Positions 13,101-27,463 are shown, counted from the stretch's first letter. The stretch is DNA of 64,000 nt from Strigops habroptila (GCF_004027225.2 NC_044283.2:34354207-34418206), one strand, 5' to 3'. Notes: a model not told the origin generated them from the letters alone. Translations and numbers: made by a program.

Positions 13101-13646
13101 CAGTTTCACAGCCTATGTAGTGTGTCAGCACGTGATCTGCTTCAGATACCACATTCAGGCGGTAAGTCAGCAAGTGCCTTACTCAGGATTTCTTCTGTGA
13201 GAGGTTTGGAAAGAGTATTTCCTACCAGAAAACTGTTTTTTAAAATCACTCTACTGGTTTTATACAAGAAGAAATTACACCTTCCTCCGTACTGTCTGTC
13301 CAGTGTTGTTGCACGGCAAGAGTCCTGCACAGTTCCCAGCTGGGTCACCTCATTCCCAGGAAGAATCTGTGTTACATAGGTTTTCAGGTAGTTGTGTTTG
13401 CCAAGACACTGGCAGATACAGGACGAATTTTTAAGACATTTCTGTCAGGGCTTTTTCTGACCATACCTGCATCTATTCCCATGTGGAAGGCTCACTGAAG
13501 GTGGAGACTCACTGGCGGCCCAGTGATGCAGAATGTGGTGTGACTGCCATCATCAAACACAGCATTTACTGCAGCCCTAACGAGACCGGGCCTTACAGAC
13601 TTCAATAATACGTTTGGAGAAGAGTTGCCTTCTCCTCCTGCCCCAG

Positions 13647-13662
13647 CCAATTGCTATATAAG
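13647..13662 (+). promoter_or_regulatory. Possible CCAAT + TATATAAG promoter-like motif
   Basis: CCAAT at 13647-13651 is followed closely by TATATAAG at 13655-13662, then a GC-rich run. No gene is recognisable downstream. The two boxes are closer together than in typical promoters, so this may be chance. Confidence 0.2.
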
Positions 13663-16600
13663 CCCGGGCAGACTTGCTCAGACACAGAGTTAATGTAAAC
13701 TGGCTTTGGCTTTCGGCTTTGCTGCTGCAGAAGTGCAGAAGGGCCAGGAACAGGTATGCCGGCAACACAGAGGCCTGATATTCTTCTTGTCATACCCTGA
13801 GCAGCAATCTCAGAAGAGTGAATGCTCCAAAATAATGGAGATCGTGAACAGTAATAGTGACTTGCATCCAAGAAAATCAAGATGGTAGAAGGGGAGTGAT
13901 AGTAGTTGATCTGTAAAACTCTTCCCAGAAGCATGGCAGCCTTTGTAGGTACATATAGCTCTACATTCGCCTAGTTTGCATCCCATGAAGACACTGATGT
14001 GCCACCAAGAATTCCTAAAACAGCACCTCATCTAGCTTTACCCTTTTGTTTTGGTAACCAGTTTTTGTCATATGGGGATAATAATATTTCTCACGTTTGT
14101 AAAGTCCCTTAGATTTGCTATTAAAAACCATACCAGGAATGGCTGCTTGACAATCTCTGCTCTGGTAGAAGCCAAGTATTTCTGTGCTCGGTCCTGTCCT
14201 GCTATCCTCCATCAAGAAGGCCTGCTCAGAAGCCCTTGCTCAGGCAGAGTGCCCAGTGAAGTCAGTGGGAGTTTCCCGCGTGAGGAGTGGTGAGCCAGGT
14301 CCAAACTAAACACCCAGCTAATAAGCAGCATAGGGAAACAGCTGACTGCATCACTTTTAACTCTGTGCTTTTACCTGACTCAGACTTGCTGGCATCAAGA
14401 AGGATCCCGGGGGCAGGATGCGACCCGAGGGAGGAGAGGAGATCCCTGGTTATGGCAGGCGTGCCCATCTTCCTCTTCAGGAAAATCTTTGGCAACAGTA
14501 TTAATTCTTTGCAATGAGGTGACTGCCGCTTGGATAGGTGAGCCGGTAGGTAGACAATTATCTATTGTCTGCCTAACAATTACCTACACATACTGGGGAA
14601 GATGCAGTGACCGGGAGAAAAAACACCTCCCAGGAGAAACAAAAAACAAGTTCCCACTTTACTCACAGGACACATATAATGCAGGGTACAGGTCTCTCAC
14701 ATTCAAAGTCAGGTGCCTACATTTAGGTAGGTAAATACCACTGCGCTAAAACCCCTGGGTTGGAAAGCCCTTCAATTTTATTTATTTATGAAGTTGCAAA
14801 GAGCGAAACTAGACTCACAGATGTTTTGAAGCCAATAAGCTGGTAAACAGCTCATCACAGTGGTGCTGGTAAATGGGGTCAGAATAGATTCCCTGCATGG
14901 GAAATTCTTAACTGCAAATTAATAAGGAGGGAAGAGAGGCGTATGTTTATATCTTAACCCTCTAAATACATTCCTCTAGAGTAGAGAAATTTTTATGTGT
15001 CTTCCAACCTATAATTGTCTTTTACTTGCTATGATATTGATGGTTGCTTTGGGCCAGATTACAGTCAGACACTACGGCAGGGGCTTAGACAATGTATTTG
15101 ACAGAGACAGGATTTTATTTCAAACTCTAGAACTGTGCTCTACTGAAGCCAGAAAGGACTCAATACTTGCAGGTAACATGCATGGTTAGTTATGGAAATG
15201 GCACACCAGTTTGCCTAATTACTTGGTGCATTGCATTGCAAGAACCCCTGAAAACACATTCAGGCAGCTCAGGCACTGACACACCAAAAGAACTGGGTTT
15301 TGTTTTTATGATTCCCCTACCAGTAATTGAAAGAAATTGTGAGTGAAACGGCCATTAATTTTCATGAGCGCTCTGGAAGAAAGAGCAATAAAATCTCTTT
15401 CTCTGCTCTTTTGCATATTCCGTTTCACAGCCCGTGGCCTGAAGCGAGGGGGCTTTGCTGACTCCTGACCCAGCCAAGCAAAGGCATGCAGCTGATCCCT
15501 GCCGGTTCTCACATTGCCGAGTTAATGACTCCAAAGTCAGCCCGAGGAGATCAGGTCTCCACCAGCCTTGGTATTTTAATCTGAAATTTCTCTGCTTTGA
15601 ATAGATGTGTTTTCCTCCTACTGCCCCTTCTCATGTAGCGCAAGGCAAGTCCTGTAAGTGCTGTGGGCAGTGCAAAGCTGCACTCAGGAGAATGAAATTA
15701 CAGTGAAATACATATACCCCTAAGAGTATGCAAATGGAAATGGCATACATAGGCAAAGCGAGGCAAAGGGAAGTCCTTGTTCATCTAACATGCACAGCCG
15801 AGCACGCCGGCATGTGCTGGACCAGCTTTCCTGTAGGCACCCTGTCAGAATGGGGACCAAAAGGAGAATATGGTGATCCATGGCCCTGCGCTTTCATTCA
15901 GGCAGTATATTCTGTGCCTAAGCAAGAGGTGAGGTAGGCAGAGCTGATCACTTTCAAATGAACAATTAAATGGACTCTTCCACCTTCCAGAAGAATAATT
16001 TAAGCAGGGGCTGCTATTGCAATATCCATGGGGGAACAAAGATGGGGTGGGGGTGAGAGGAAGAAGAAGAAAAAAAATAAAAATTAAAATTAAAAAAAAG
16101 AAGAGAGGATTCTGCACAACAAGCCACTGTGCAGGCAGGGCGATCGGTGTACAGGGTGTGGGAACCAGAGCTGGGCATGGGCTTTGTAAGCAGCCTTGGC
16201 TCTGCGCTGGCTGTGGGCAACAAGTAGGTGTCAGTCTCAGCTGAACAGCTCTGATGTGGGCTCAGAAAGGGTAGGAATACCACATCTCTAACCAAAAGTG
16301 GAACTGTAAAATACTGTGTTGGTGGGAACTGCACAGTCCATCCCTGCAGGTAGAGGTGAGATACGTTTACTGGTGCCCCCAGGCATGGGGTGAACGGTGC
16401 CGGGGCGCTGGAGGAACTAGTTGATGTATGTTGGCTTCTCAGAGACTTCCTTGGTGACACAGATATGGGGAGCATGGAGAAGCTCCACAGTCATCTGCCA
16501 TGCCAATTTTTGGGTGACAGCACCTCCTTTCTGAGTGGGGAAAGGGGAAGTGACTGGTGTTGCAGGCTTTGATAAAAGCCCTTTGAGATTTTGCCTTGCC

Positions 16601-19600
16601 TTTCAGGCAGGCAGGCACCCACACTGATACACAGCAGAGGGATACAGTACATCAAGATAAAAGGAGGCCCCACCTGTGCCAAGACATTCTTGCTTTTCCT
16701 GCCAGAAGCACAGGCTGGCCAGCAGGCTCACACTCCGTAACTGGCCGGTGACATCTTTCCAGTTTCTGTGCACTGATCCACTGACCACAGCTCAGTTCAG
16801 GAAATACAAGCCAGGTTTACAGCCTTCCTCTGGGCTCCCCTAAGCCAAGGCCATGTCTTTTCAACCCTCAGAGCTTCGCAGGTAGAGAATTTCTGCACCC
16901 AAGCAATAAAAAATGCCTGTGGGGACGGGGACTAACCACCACCACAGTCTTTGCATGCAAGGAAAGACTGGATATAGCAAAGGATGTTGGAGAACATGCT
17001 CACACCTGGGGTTTTAACTCATTCCTGCTTGCTGCTTCTCCAGCCACTGACATCCTAGAGCATGCATTTAACACCTCTGCATCTTCTCTTGATCAGTATA
17101 CTAATTTCTAGTGTGTCTTTGCTTAATACAGATGCTTCTGGAAAAGAACAACGTGACCCTGAGAAAGAAATTACCATCATAGGATTTTTTTTTCTCTTTT
17201 TCCTTTTTACAGAAATTCCTTATCCAGTTTGCTCTGGTCAATAACCTTCGCTCTTTACACTTCAGGCCTTAAGTTTCTTGCCCTCAATGAGCTAGTTCAG
17301 TCAAAGCTATGCTTGGTTTATAAATAGGAAAGTAATAGACATCTTGCAGCTGCCTACAATAAACAATTATTACTTTTAAAAATAGTCTGATACCTGCTAT
17401 GGTGTGATGCGAATCATCCCCTTTTGCTCTTCCAGCTGGTGAAGGGTGGTGGAGTAGCCCAGCGAATGCTCATGTGCACAGAGAGGGAGGTAGCAGCCAC
17501 CTTCTCCAGCAGAACCGGCTGCAGCTCTTCTAGTACTGGTTTGTACCTGTCAGGTGAGTGCCAAGAACCGGCGCACGTCAAGCTCACAGTGTCTGCCAGC
17601 CACCAGCTAGCTGCTGCACTCCTCCATCATTTTCCTTTCACTCCACGCAAAGAGGGAAATACAAAGGTTGATGGCCTAGGTGCTCGCTTTCAGGTCCCCT
17701 TTGGCAACATGGAATCAGTGAAAGGGGTGGTGGGGTGTGTGTAAGAGAATTTATTCCTGGTTTAATAGCCCTTCATTACAGCTAAGCCTTTTGCATGAAC
17801 GGCAATTTGGCTCTCATCTCCCGAGCACTGCTCCCTCGCCTTAGACTTTTTATAATAGCCATAATTACAGATGCAAGCTCTGCTTTTATTTTATGGGAAC
17901 TGAGGTAAGCCTGCCCGATGTCACAACTGGTGATCCTCAGATACAGCCAAGTCTGTGAGGCTGCGTCTCTGAACGGCAGGATTTGGTGTGAGTCACAGCA
18001 AAGACCTGCCGGTTTCCTCACCAGCCCTGCCTACTCCCGGGACCCATCTCTCCTGCAGGTATTTGCAGCAGCCATCCTCCTGCTCTCCTGCCTCTTCCCT
18101 TTGCCTCAGCTTGTCAGGATTAGACAGTTTAACCAATGACCCCAGTTGTCATCAATCTCAATATTGAACGCACTGAGATAATACAGGCAATTCTCCCCTC
18201 TGTGAAGACAAGCATTTATGAAGTATTTGTGAAACCATTTCAGCTAAAGAAGACAGACAGCTCTATTTTGTGCTTAATATTGCCTGGCAGGTGTGGACAC
18301 ACCCTGGGATAACTCTCTTGTCATCCTGACTAGAAGGTCAAGAGTCTACATTTGACAGAGAGAATAGCCTTTGGCACTCTGACAGAAAATTGAAAACACA
18401 GCAGCATCCAGGAAAAAACCCCTCTACAAACCCCTTTGTAAACCAGATGTGCCAGATCTAACATTTCCTAGAGCTTAATTCCTTTTAAATTCTGTAGCTC
18501 CTCTTTGAAGATTATCCGTGGGCCCAATACCAGGCTAAACCAGAAAGTTTAGCTTTTGTTCTTCTATTAGCCATTATCAGCTTATCATTTTAAGCATCTT
18601 GGGCACAGTGAGCAGTGGCCATCTCTCCATTATGCTCCTCTTATTTCTTCCACATCCAGTCCCATCCTTCCTTCCCTCTCCTCTCCCTCATTCATTTTCA
18701 TGCTTTTCCTATGGATATCCATGCAATGTCCCCCTGTGTTTCCTTGCCATCCCCAGCATACAGCAGAGATCAGCTCTGTAAGAAGAGGGCAGCGGCTGGG
18801 CTCAATCGTGGCCCCCACCGTGGCTCCTGGGAGAAATCCCGGCCCCACCAGGATGGGCTCAGATGGAAAGTTCACCAAGAGCTGCGGAGCAGGGCTGTAA
18901 GACATATCAGGGAACAGCCTGAGCTCTCTTGGGTTATTTCTTGGTCTGTTGTAAACTTCAGCCACTAAATCTGAGCCCCCTTCACTGGCAAATATCAGAC
19001 CCAGGAGAAAACATCACTTCCTGCTAAGGTAGTAAAGATCACTCTTATAAATGGATTTTGTATTGATTTTCATGGAAATGAGGTTGTCTGTTTATAAAAA
19101 CCAGACACATCACTGCTCCCTATGTGTGCAGAAGAGAGTTTCATGATAATAGCCAAGAATCAGGTAACTTTGTAAGGAAGGCATGGGAATGAGTAACTTC
19201 TACCATTGGTTTTGTGGGAGGAGCTTTGCCAGGGTATGTGGCATAGATTTAGAAAAACGGTATTCAGGCATTTCCTTCTCTTTGCTGTAGGAAATGCTGC
19301 AAGTTACAGAACCCGACAGCCAGCTTTTGTGCTCCTGCTTCCCCGCACTGAAAGAGCACATTCAGAGATGCTGCAGCTGTCAACTGTGGTCAGCCCATAC
19401 TTGACCTTGGCCTTTTTGAGGCCAATCTACTGCCTCTTTCAAAGTGTGGACAGCTTTGGGGGGTTCCTACTGACACAGGCATGAGAGAGCTTATTGGAAG
19501 AAGAGAGGAGGGAGAAAACATCAGGGTTTCCTGTCTTCCTTTGCAGCTTCCAGTGCTTCATACTGCCTTGTCGTATGAAGCACTTGAGGTGGTGCATCTT

Positions 19601-20607
19601 GGAAGACCCATGCGGAGATCAGAGCTGGGTGTAATGCGGTAGCAATCCCACTTCAGCAGGTGCCACCGGGCGGTGCTGTATGGAGGGGAGCAGGAGCAGT
19701 TTTGTTGACTGCTGCTAACCTGAGCCTCAATGTTCTCTGTTTTCAAACTCATGATCTTTCTGACATGCAGAGCAATGTGCATGGAGCCTGTGGGCGCCTG
19801 GGGGGACTCTGGCAGCGAGTCCTGTGTCTTGCCCCACACCCTTAGATGTGGGCATCCTTAGGAGAAACCTGAAAGCACAGAGGAATACAGCTGACAGCAG
19901 AGCACTGGCACTCACTGGAAACCAAGGGTGGGACCCATGGGGCTTAGCCTTCCGACATCTTCCCCTTCTTCAAGCCAGAGGAGGAGAAGGGGAGGAAGGG
20001 GCTGACACCCAGGCCAGGGTAGAGAAGGGATTGGCTGGGTCATCCCTCTTCGTGGGGTCCAAAGCCCTGAGCAAGATTTCTTCAGGCCCCAAAGTGGTCA
20101 GCAATACTCCACAGCCAGGGGTCCTCACTCCTTCTGGTCTGCAGTGCCTCAGGGTCCCTTACCCAGTCCACTTCCCATGGGCTATCAGATCTTTCTTTCA
20201 CACTGTTTAACCATTGCAGCCCCCAGCATTCAGGTTTTCCCATAGCTACTGCGTCAATCTTTCAACAGATCTGGTCCTGATGTGCATGAAGCCTTGCCAA
20301 GGGCTGGCAGGACACAGCATCTTGCTCATGGTCACCCTCCAAGTGGCAACCGCTTGATCACAAGGGAGATCCTCACATAGTCAAGCCCTGCAGAGCTGGT
20401 CCATAGCAGCAGCTGGTTCACCGCTTCGCTAATCAGCCCTTACCAGCAGCGTTCCAGGCTGTAGCGCTCGTGTCATGGCTTAGGTTGAGCAGGAGATGGG
20501 GCTGCTGGGAAGGCCCCAGCAGTCAGTGCCTGCTACAGGGGATGTGAGGCTGTGCATGGGTTCAGGGTGGCCTGGCTGCAGCCGCCAGCCCGTGCTGCCC
20601 GCAGGAG

Positions 20608-20644
20608 CCCTCCTGCAATGCAACATCTCCCTCCTGCAATGCAA
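20608..20644. repeat. Short direct repeat, period 21 bp
   Basis: The 16-mer CCCTCCTGCAATGCAA occurs twice, at 20608-20623 and 20629-20644. It looks like a small local duplication. Confidence 0.8.
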
Positions 20645-23540
20645 ACAACGCAGAGCACACTGGAAACTGAATGTGGTAGAGAAGTGAAAAATCACAGTTG
20701 AAGTATTACATAACTTCGGGGGGCTTTTCTTTCTGGAAATAGCTATACAAAATCAATCACTGGTGTGTATATACCCTCAGGAGATACTATGAGAGTCATC
20801 CCTGCAGCACTCCAGGAGATCCAGATGCTGGTTTGCAGGAGACGGCCATCGACTTTACAACCTAAGAAGGGAGGTTACTTGCAATAAAGCCATACAGCAG
20901 AGTTCAAACAGCCAGTGTTTGTTGATCTCCGCACATGCATAAATTAACAAAACATCCAATTAATTTACCTAGAAATAGGACAGCAATCACAAGCCAAAGT
21001 TTACCACAAGGATTTGCATTACAGTAACAATCAAAAAGCTTAATCATAGCTGCATATTTCTATTTCCCTATAAAAAACACTATGCCCTCTCATTATCAGG
21101 GATAGCTCATAACTGACAGTGCTTGTAACTAACGCCAACTTTCCCCTAGCAATGAAATCCCAGGTAAACCCCACGTGCTTTGCTCAGCACTGCAAGTTTC
21201 ACCCCACAAGGTAACCCTGGCACCAAGAGCATCATGCCACACTCCCCCAGGTGTAAACAGGCACAGCACCTTTACAGTGAGTGCAGCGACATCAGGTTGC
21301 TCCTGCAAAGAGAATGGCCTCTTACAGACACGTAACTAACCTAGGAAATAGAAACACATTTCTGTTAAAGTTACCCCATGTACTCAGTAGTATCTGGCTG
21401 AGGGGGATAAGAGCATTCCTCTCTCACTACCTAAAAACTCCTTCACTGAATTCATTAATCATTCTTATCACCATCCCCTTCGTTCCTGGACTATAAGCAT
21501 ATTTGAACTAAAAACTTCTCAAGTCCAAATCCACTCCAAGTAATTAATACCTTCAAGGTCATAAATTAACACAGACAATTGCTATGTTACCTACATAAAA
21601 GTCTCCAGTAATGGAGCAGTGACCCCAGGCGAGAGACTCTTTATTAAAAGATAACGTTTGTCTGACCTCTCTGCAACCTCCATGCCAGGTAAACATCTTA
21701 TGAACAGATGTAGCAGATGGAAAAATCAGCGGTTTTGTTGATTTAAGGAGGTGGGTAGATGGAAACTGGACTAAAATATGTCTTGCTTTTTAGCTTCCTA
21801 GAATAGGCCCATAGGAAAACCATCACATGAAAAACCAAACAGTAAGCATTCTAGTATTTTGGAGTGCATTTCTAATTCCCTTCCCTCTGTGACTGTCATA
21901 TATGTTTTGATATTTATTACAGCTGTTTGCTTTGTCACTTGTGGACTACCTTGAGAGAGCACAGCTCTTACAGGCAATCTGTTACTGAGCACGTATGTCC
22001 AGGTACCAAACTTCCAGGAGATGCTAAGGTGGGACTCACTGATGTCAGTAACATACAGAGGATGTGCATGTGTGTGTACACACCTGCTTCGGCCAGGCTT
22101 ACAGCTGGGAGGGTTGGGGTGCTGGCTGCCGTGAAGCAGCTGCATAGTTTTGCTCACGTTTTAGGGCTGAAGCAGGCATTTTGAATAGCCCCAGCTGAGG
22201 CTGCAAGGCAGCCACCCCTAGTTCTACTGCTCACAAACCCCAGGTGGCAAGAGGATTTCTAAGATGGCATCGTGAAATCAAACAGTGAAGAAAAAGTCAG
22301 GCAAAGTTCATCCCATGCTGCAGGCTAATGGAATATCTTCTGTGTGGGACAGGGAACTGAAACGAGAGGGGTTTTATCCTCATTTGGGTATTCATTTCTG
22401 GTTTACTGGGATTTATTTATTTCACCGGCATACATAGGTGTGCATACATATACATGTATGTATATAGAAAAGCTACATAATGAGAACCATCTGGATCCCA
22501 TATATTACATATAATTACTTATTAAAATAGTTTGGGAAATGAATAATTTAAATACTGGCTAGCAAAAAAAAAAAACCCCACCACATATTCAAGTATGAAA
22601 ACCCAAATATTTTTAAAAGTAGTTAAAGGAAAAGCTTAAACATGTTAAAAAACCCCACGGTAATGGGTAAAGAGCGCAGATAAGACAGAAAAGCGAAACA
22701 TTTGCATGCAAAACAGTTTCCAGGGAGAAAGTATGTGTGTGCACTAAAGTAGAAATGCTGTTGGAGGATTAACAGTTAAAGTTTTAGAAAGAATATTGAA
22801 ATCTCAGGCTGAAGGTCAGCTTGGAATGTCCCAGTGGAATCAGACACGTTTTAGCAACACCTAAATGCAGGCAAAAAAATGCCAGCTCCATGTTTTAATT
22901 TGCTTTCCAGAAATAAATTTCTGACTCCCAGATCTCCCCATCCACTGGCAAGTTGAGACTATGGTAACTAGCACACATAGCTAACATAGTTTTGCATTGA
23001 TACAACACATCCTATAAGCGTGGCTATACAAACTCGATTGCCTTTGCACAATATCATGTTCTCAGCAAATTATCTAGAGATCTGTCAAGGAAATCTGACA
23101 TAATTTTCTTGAAAAAGCCTAGAATAAGTATTTACATTCTTTCAGGTGAGGGAATTTATACCGTCTTGAACAAATCTTTGGGGTGTTTTAAAACTCTATC
23201 TAAATACAGAAATGCCTGGGTTTAGTTATCCAACACTTGCCATCCCCTTGGAAGTCAGAAAACTGACAGCACTGAGAAACGTAGAGCTTTGCTTTTCTAA
23301 GACCTGATTCATCCCATCAGTATTTGAAACATATACTCCTTCCTCATCTCCTTCCAAATTAAAACTGTTTCTGTAAGGCTTGCAAAGGACAAACAAGATT
23401 AATCAAGCTGATTCTTTTTCATGTAGCTTATCATGCTTGAGTCTAGCTAATGTAACACCCTGCATTCTGTAAAGTTTCACTGGCAACAAGAACAGAAGGC
23501 AAAGAATGTGAAGCCATCCTGCAGTAAAAGGTAAGGAAGG

Positions 23541-23826
23541 TCGGTTACTTGTAACCTGAGGGGCTTTATGATACATGACCAAGGTGGGAGGCTTTCAAAG
23601 CTCTGGATGACACCTTTTGGGGTATGAAAGAAGAGGTGGCTCAAGAACTGGATGAAAAGGGAGCAGAGCTCTTTTAGATGAATTGTCTAGGAGAGTCAGA
23701 ATTGCTTTGTCCCAGGACTTCGAGACAGAGGAGAAAGAGTGAGCAACCATCCTTTAAATGCCCATGTGAACATGCATATGAGTAACGCACTATGAAGAAG
23801 CTGCAGTTAACTGGTAGGTAACCATC
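23541..23826. mobile_element. Possible non-autonomous inverted-repeat element
   Basis: The left edge carries GGTTAC (23543-23548) and the right edge carries GTAACC (23818-23823), within imperfectly inverted ends of about 20 bp. The interior of about 270 bp has no coding potential. This is the general build of a MITE, and parts resemble an interspersed reptile-type repeat that I cannot name. No clear target-site duplication was found, so the call is tentative. Confidence 0.3.
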
Positions 23827-26800
23827 CTTTCTCCTGTGAGCTGCTGTCCCTACAACTAGACATGCTGCAGATTAAATAAAGACAAGTCTCAGAGCTGTGT
23901 TAAGACTGGAAACTTCCCTGAGTACACCAGCATGCCTAGGTACTGCTACAGCAGGGGAGGGCATCCACACAGGGCAATGCCCAGTGGTATTCCCTCCTAG
24001 TCCAGAGGCTGAGAGAGCTCTCTTAGAGCAGGCTTTTACCACAGAAATCCATAGGCACAATCTCACAGCAGGTCTCAATGCAAACTGCTGTAGAAACAAA
24101 GTAAGGGTTTTCCCAGGAGTGCTTTACCCTGAACAAGCAGAAAGCTAAGGCATGTCGAGCATCCAAAGTGCAAAGGACATTTCAGCCATAGAGTTCCGGG
24201 GTCCGGGAAGAGCAGCAGAACAGTTAGCTCCTGACCAATTCTACAGGAAACTTGCAGAACTTTTTGAGGAAAAAAAGAAAACCTATCAGGAACTACAATA
24301 ACATAAGGAAGATCAAACAGATGTTTGGAAGCAAGTACCTATCTGCACGAGCAAGTGAGCAAGCAGGAAAGTGCTCTGCCTGGGTTTGAAAGGAACATTC
24401 AAGCGATCTTCTTGAGAAACAGGGACCCTGTTCCTGCTGAGACCCTCTGCCAGCAAGGGGAAGGGCAGTCGGTCATGTTCTGCATGGATGGCATCCTTGC
24501 CAGTAGAGAGATATAGATGATATCTGAGAAGCGAAGCAGAACAGCTGGGATAAGTTTTGACCAGTTTGCATATCTCAGGACCAGACTGCAGCTATATTAT
24601 CTGAAGTCACCTCCATGTTGTTTTTCCCAGAACGCAGAGGTGTAGCCCAGCATAGTAGCCCTTAAATTTAGCAGGATTAAACAGGTCCCAGGTGGCACCT
24701 AACACTTTCACCAGGTTTGTTCATCTCTCATTTGAAAATATAAAGTAATAAAATCTAGGGTTTACCTGCTCACCCTCAAAGCAATTGAAACGATTTTCCC
24801 CTTATCTGGTTTTATCAGACTACAGTACCCTGAACCATCTCCGCAGAGAGCTCTAAAGAATCGACCCTCTAAAATTTACATTATCTAAACTTACACAATG
24901 GCTAATCAAGCTATAACCTAATTTTTACTGACTACGCAACTTGCTTTCAGCAGCACTTTATAGCTATTCAACGACCATGTTCCTGGTGAGGTAAGAAGTG
25001 TTATAGTCACAAACTATTTTACAACCTATTGTGGTGGGACAGCAGGACAAACCTACCGGGCTGGTAGAAGCTGCTTCACTACCCTATTGAGCAAACGTCT
25101 GTCATGGCACACCTGATATCCTGAAAGCTGAGCTATGCAAAGCAATCTGCATAGTCATCCTGAACTTGAGAAAGGTGAACACAGCCACAAGTCCTGCACA
25201 GGTCTTCATCCTCCACTTCGGTTAACGAGGCAAAATGACCAGTCATTGGAATAGAGCAGAGGCTACAGCTCTTAGCCCTATCAGTCTCTTATCAAAGGTA
25301 TGCCTGGAGGAGAAGTGGGAAGGCAGGTTGCTCTCCTTTAGCCTAAGTTCTTCATGGAAAAGGAAGCAGCAGAGCAGGTTTAAGGAATAAGATGCTTTTG
25401 AGATGGGTTTTTTTTAATTCCTACTCTACATACAGCAATCTCAAACCTGAAGGAAAGTCTTAGCATGAGTATTCTTACCTCAAAGACTTCCATTCTCCCA
25501 AGGGAAGGCAGAGAAAGTGTGAAGGGAAACATCTTGTTCATTAGGACATGCAAAAAGGAAGCTGGTAGAACCTCCAACACCCCTGTGTAAAGCAACGATC
25601 TGAAGACGACATTGCACAAGACTAAAAACTAATCAGGAATTAAAATCTTTCATTTAATCCTTCATTTTTCCTAAACTTTTTGTAAATAGAGCTTAGTGAT
25701 CAGAAGCAATTAAGAATGGATAGAGTACTTTCCTTTGCTCCAGACTTCGCTGTAGGCCAGGAGATTGGGAGATGATGGGACATGCTCTTCCCCTCTCATG
25801 CACTTAGTAGCACAAAAGGGGAGGAAACGTTAGTGCTAGGGTTAAGTCTCCAGCTCAGTAGCAGTCTGAACATGTTGATCTCGAACTTTTTTTCTCTGAA
25901 AGCTATTTTTAAACTAGTCTAAAAGTAGCTTTTTTCTTTGATGCTTAATTAGCTCCAACTAAAATAGACTGCATTTAAGTTGTATATGCTGAAGTTTGAA
26001 TGGTGCTCATCAAAATACCATAAACAATAAAAAAACTACACTTACGCTGAAATACATGTGCTTTTTTAATCTCCTCAAGACTTCCAAAGGGATTTGGGTT
26101 ATGAATCACAAACATTCCCCTCAGCATTAGAGTCTTATGAGTCAGGAAGGTAGTCATCATTAATCACTTCTCAAGCATTTTTAACAAGGTGGTTCCTGCT
26201 TGCTGCATGTTTTCATTCACATCAGTCCTTTACATAGCATAAAAGGTGTGCCTAGCACTTTGCAGACAACTAAGACAAAAATCTTTGTTTGGTAGTGTTT
26301 ACAGCTACAATAAGATCACACAAAATGAGATTCCCTTTGCAAATGAGAAAAAGAATAGAAATTACAACTATGGCAAAGTAGTATTTTTTTTCCATGGCGT
26401 GAGGTAAGTTTGCATTTCTGTATTTCTACATTATCTTTATACAGTTCCTACTTTTGCTACTCACCATTTTAAGTAGAAACCTTTTTACACCATTCATTTA
26501 AGACTTCAGTATCATTGTAACCATGAAAGTAATGTGCCCTCCCCTTTCTCAAAGGAATGCAAATCACTATTTTGCTCTAGACTGTTTCAGTGGGGGAAAA
26601 AGGCATCCGAGTTTTCCACCAAACACACCACCTGCATCAACATGTCTTTTAAGAAGCAGTAGCAGAGGTGCCAGAGTTGCTGTAATATGAGTGGCTACTT
26701 AAATCAAACAAACAAAATAATAATCTGGAAATTAAATACATTTTCCCCTCTTAAGGAGATAAAATACCTATTCCATGACCACCACTTAGCTCATGATAGC

Positions 26801-27040
26801 TAAGCAAAGAAAAAGGAAGGCTTCATTTGCTTTTGACAGCATGGTTTGTCAGTCATCTTCTCTATACACCAGAAAAAACTCCCAATATAACTACAGCTGC
26901 ACTCCATGGAAAAGCTGTATATACTCACACACATTTCTCCAGGACTGCCAATTAGCCTACAGTCTTTTTACTGGTAAAGAATGTTTACATGCTTCTCTAA
27001 TGCTTTTTTCCAAAGTATTACAGCTGTTATTTTGGACTCA

Positions 27041-27362
27041 GAATCATAGAATAGTTTGGTTTGGAAGGGACCTTCAAAGGTTATCTAGTCCAACCCACCT
27101 GTAGCGAGCAGGGACATCTTCATCCAGAACCACAGCCAGCTTGGCCTTGGATGTCTCCAGGGATGGCACATCCACCACCTCTCCAGGCAACCTGTGCCAG
27201 TGTTTCGCTACCCTCATTGTAAAGAATTTCTTCTTCACATCCAGCCTGAATCTCTGCTCTTTTAGTTTAAAACCATCACCTCTTGTCCTATCACAAAAGG
27301 CCCTGCTAAAAAGCCTCTTCCCATCTTTCTTATAGGCCCCTTGTAAGTACTGAAAGATCAGC
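27041..27362 (-). mobile_element. CR1 LINE 3' fragment with remnant of reverse-transcriptase C-terminus
   Basis: The plus strand begins GAATCATAGAATAGTTTGGT, the complement of the CR1 3' end. The minus strand still reads as the CR1 ORF2 C-terminus, including the block VKKKFFTMRVAKHWHRLP and a following EVVDVPSLE. The copy is 5'-truncated. It lies near or within the end of the TRAPPC11 3' UTR, in the same orientation as TRAPPC11. Confidence 0.93.
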
Positions 27363-27457
27363 CCACAAGATAGACCAGAGTTATGAAACAACAGCTGTGC
27401 AGCTGTGAAAACAATAGAATGAAGGCCACAGTTCCAGTAGTACTCTGTCACAAGCTG

Positions 27458-27463
27458 TTTATT
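27458..27463 (-). terminator. TRAPPC11: Candidate distal polyadenylation signal of TRAPPC11
   Basis: AATAAA on the minus strand, about 895 nt after the TRAPPC11 stop codon. A second AATAAA lies closer, at 28174-28179. Which one is used cannot be told from sequence. Confidence 0.35.

Noticed and set aside
16014-16475. 153-codon minus-strand open frame
   Set aside because: It has no recognisable domain, runs through an A-rich low-complexity stretch and no neighbouring exons fit.
22430-22475. TA/TG-rich stretch resembling a microsatellite
   Set aside because: It is short and imperfect and gives no basis for a functional call.
27074-27451. 125-residue minus-strand open frame with conserved-looking protein
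   Set aside because: It is the C-terminal remnant of CR1 reverse transcriptase, part of a truncated LINE and not a host gene.
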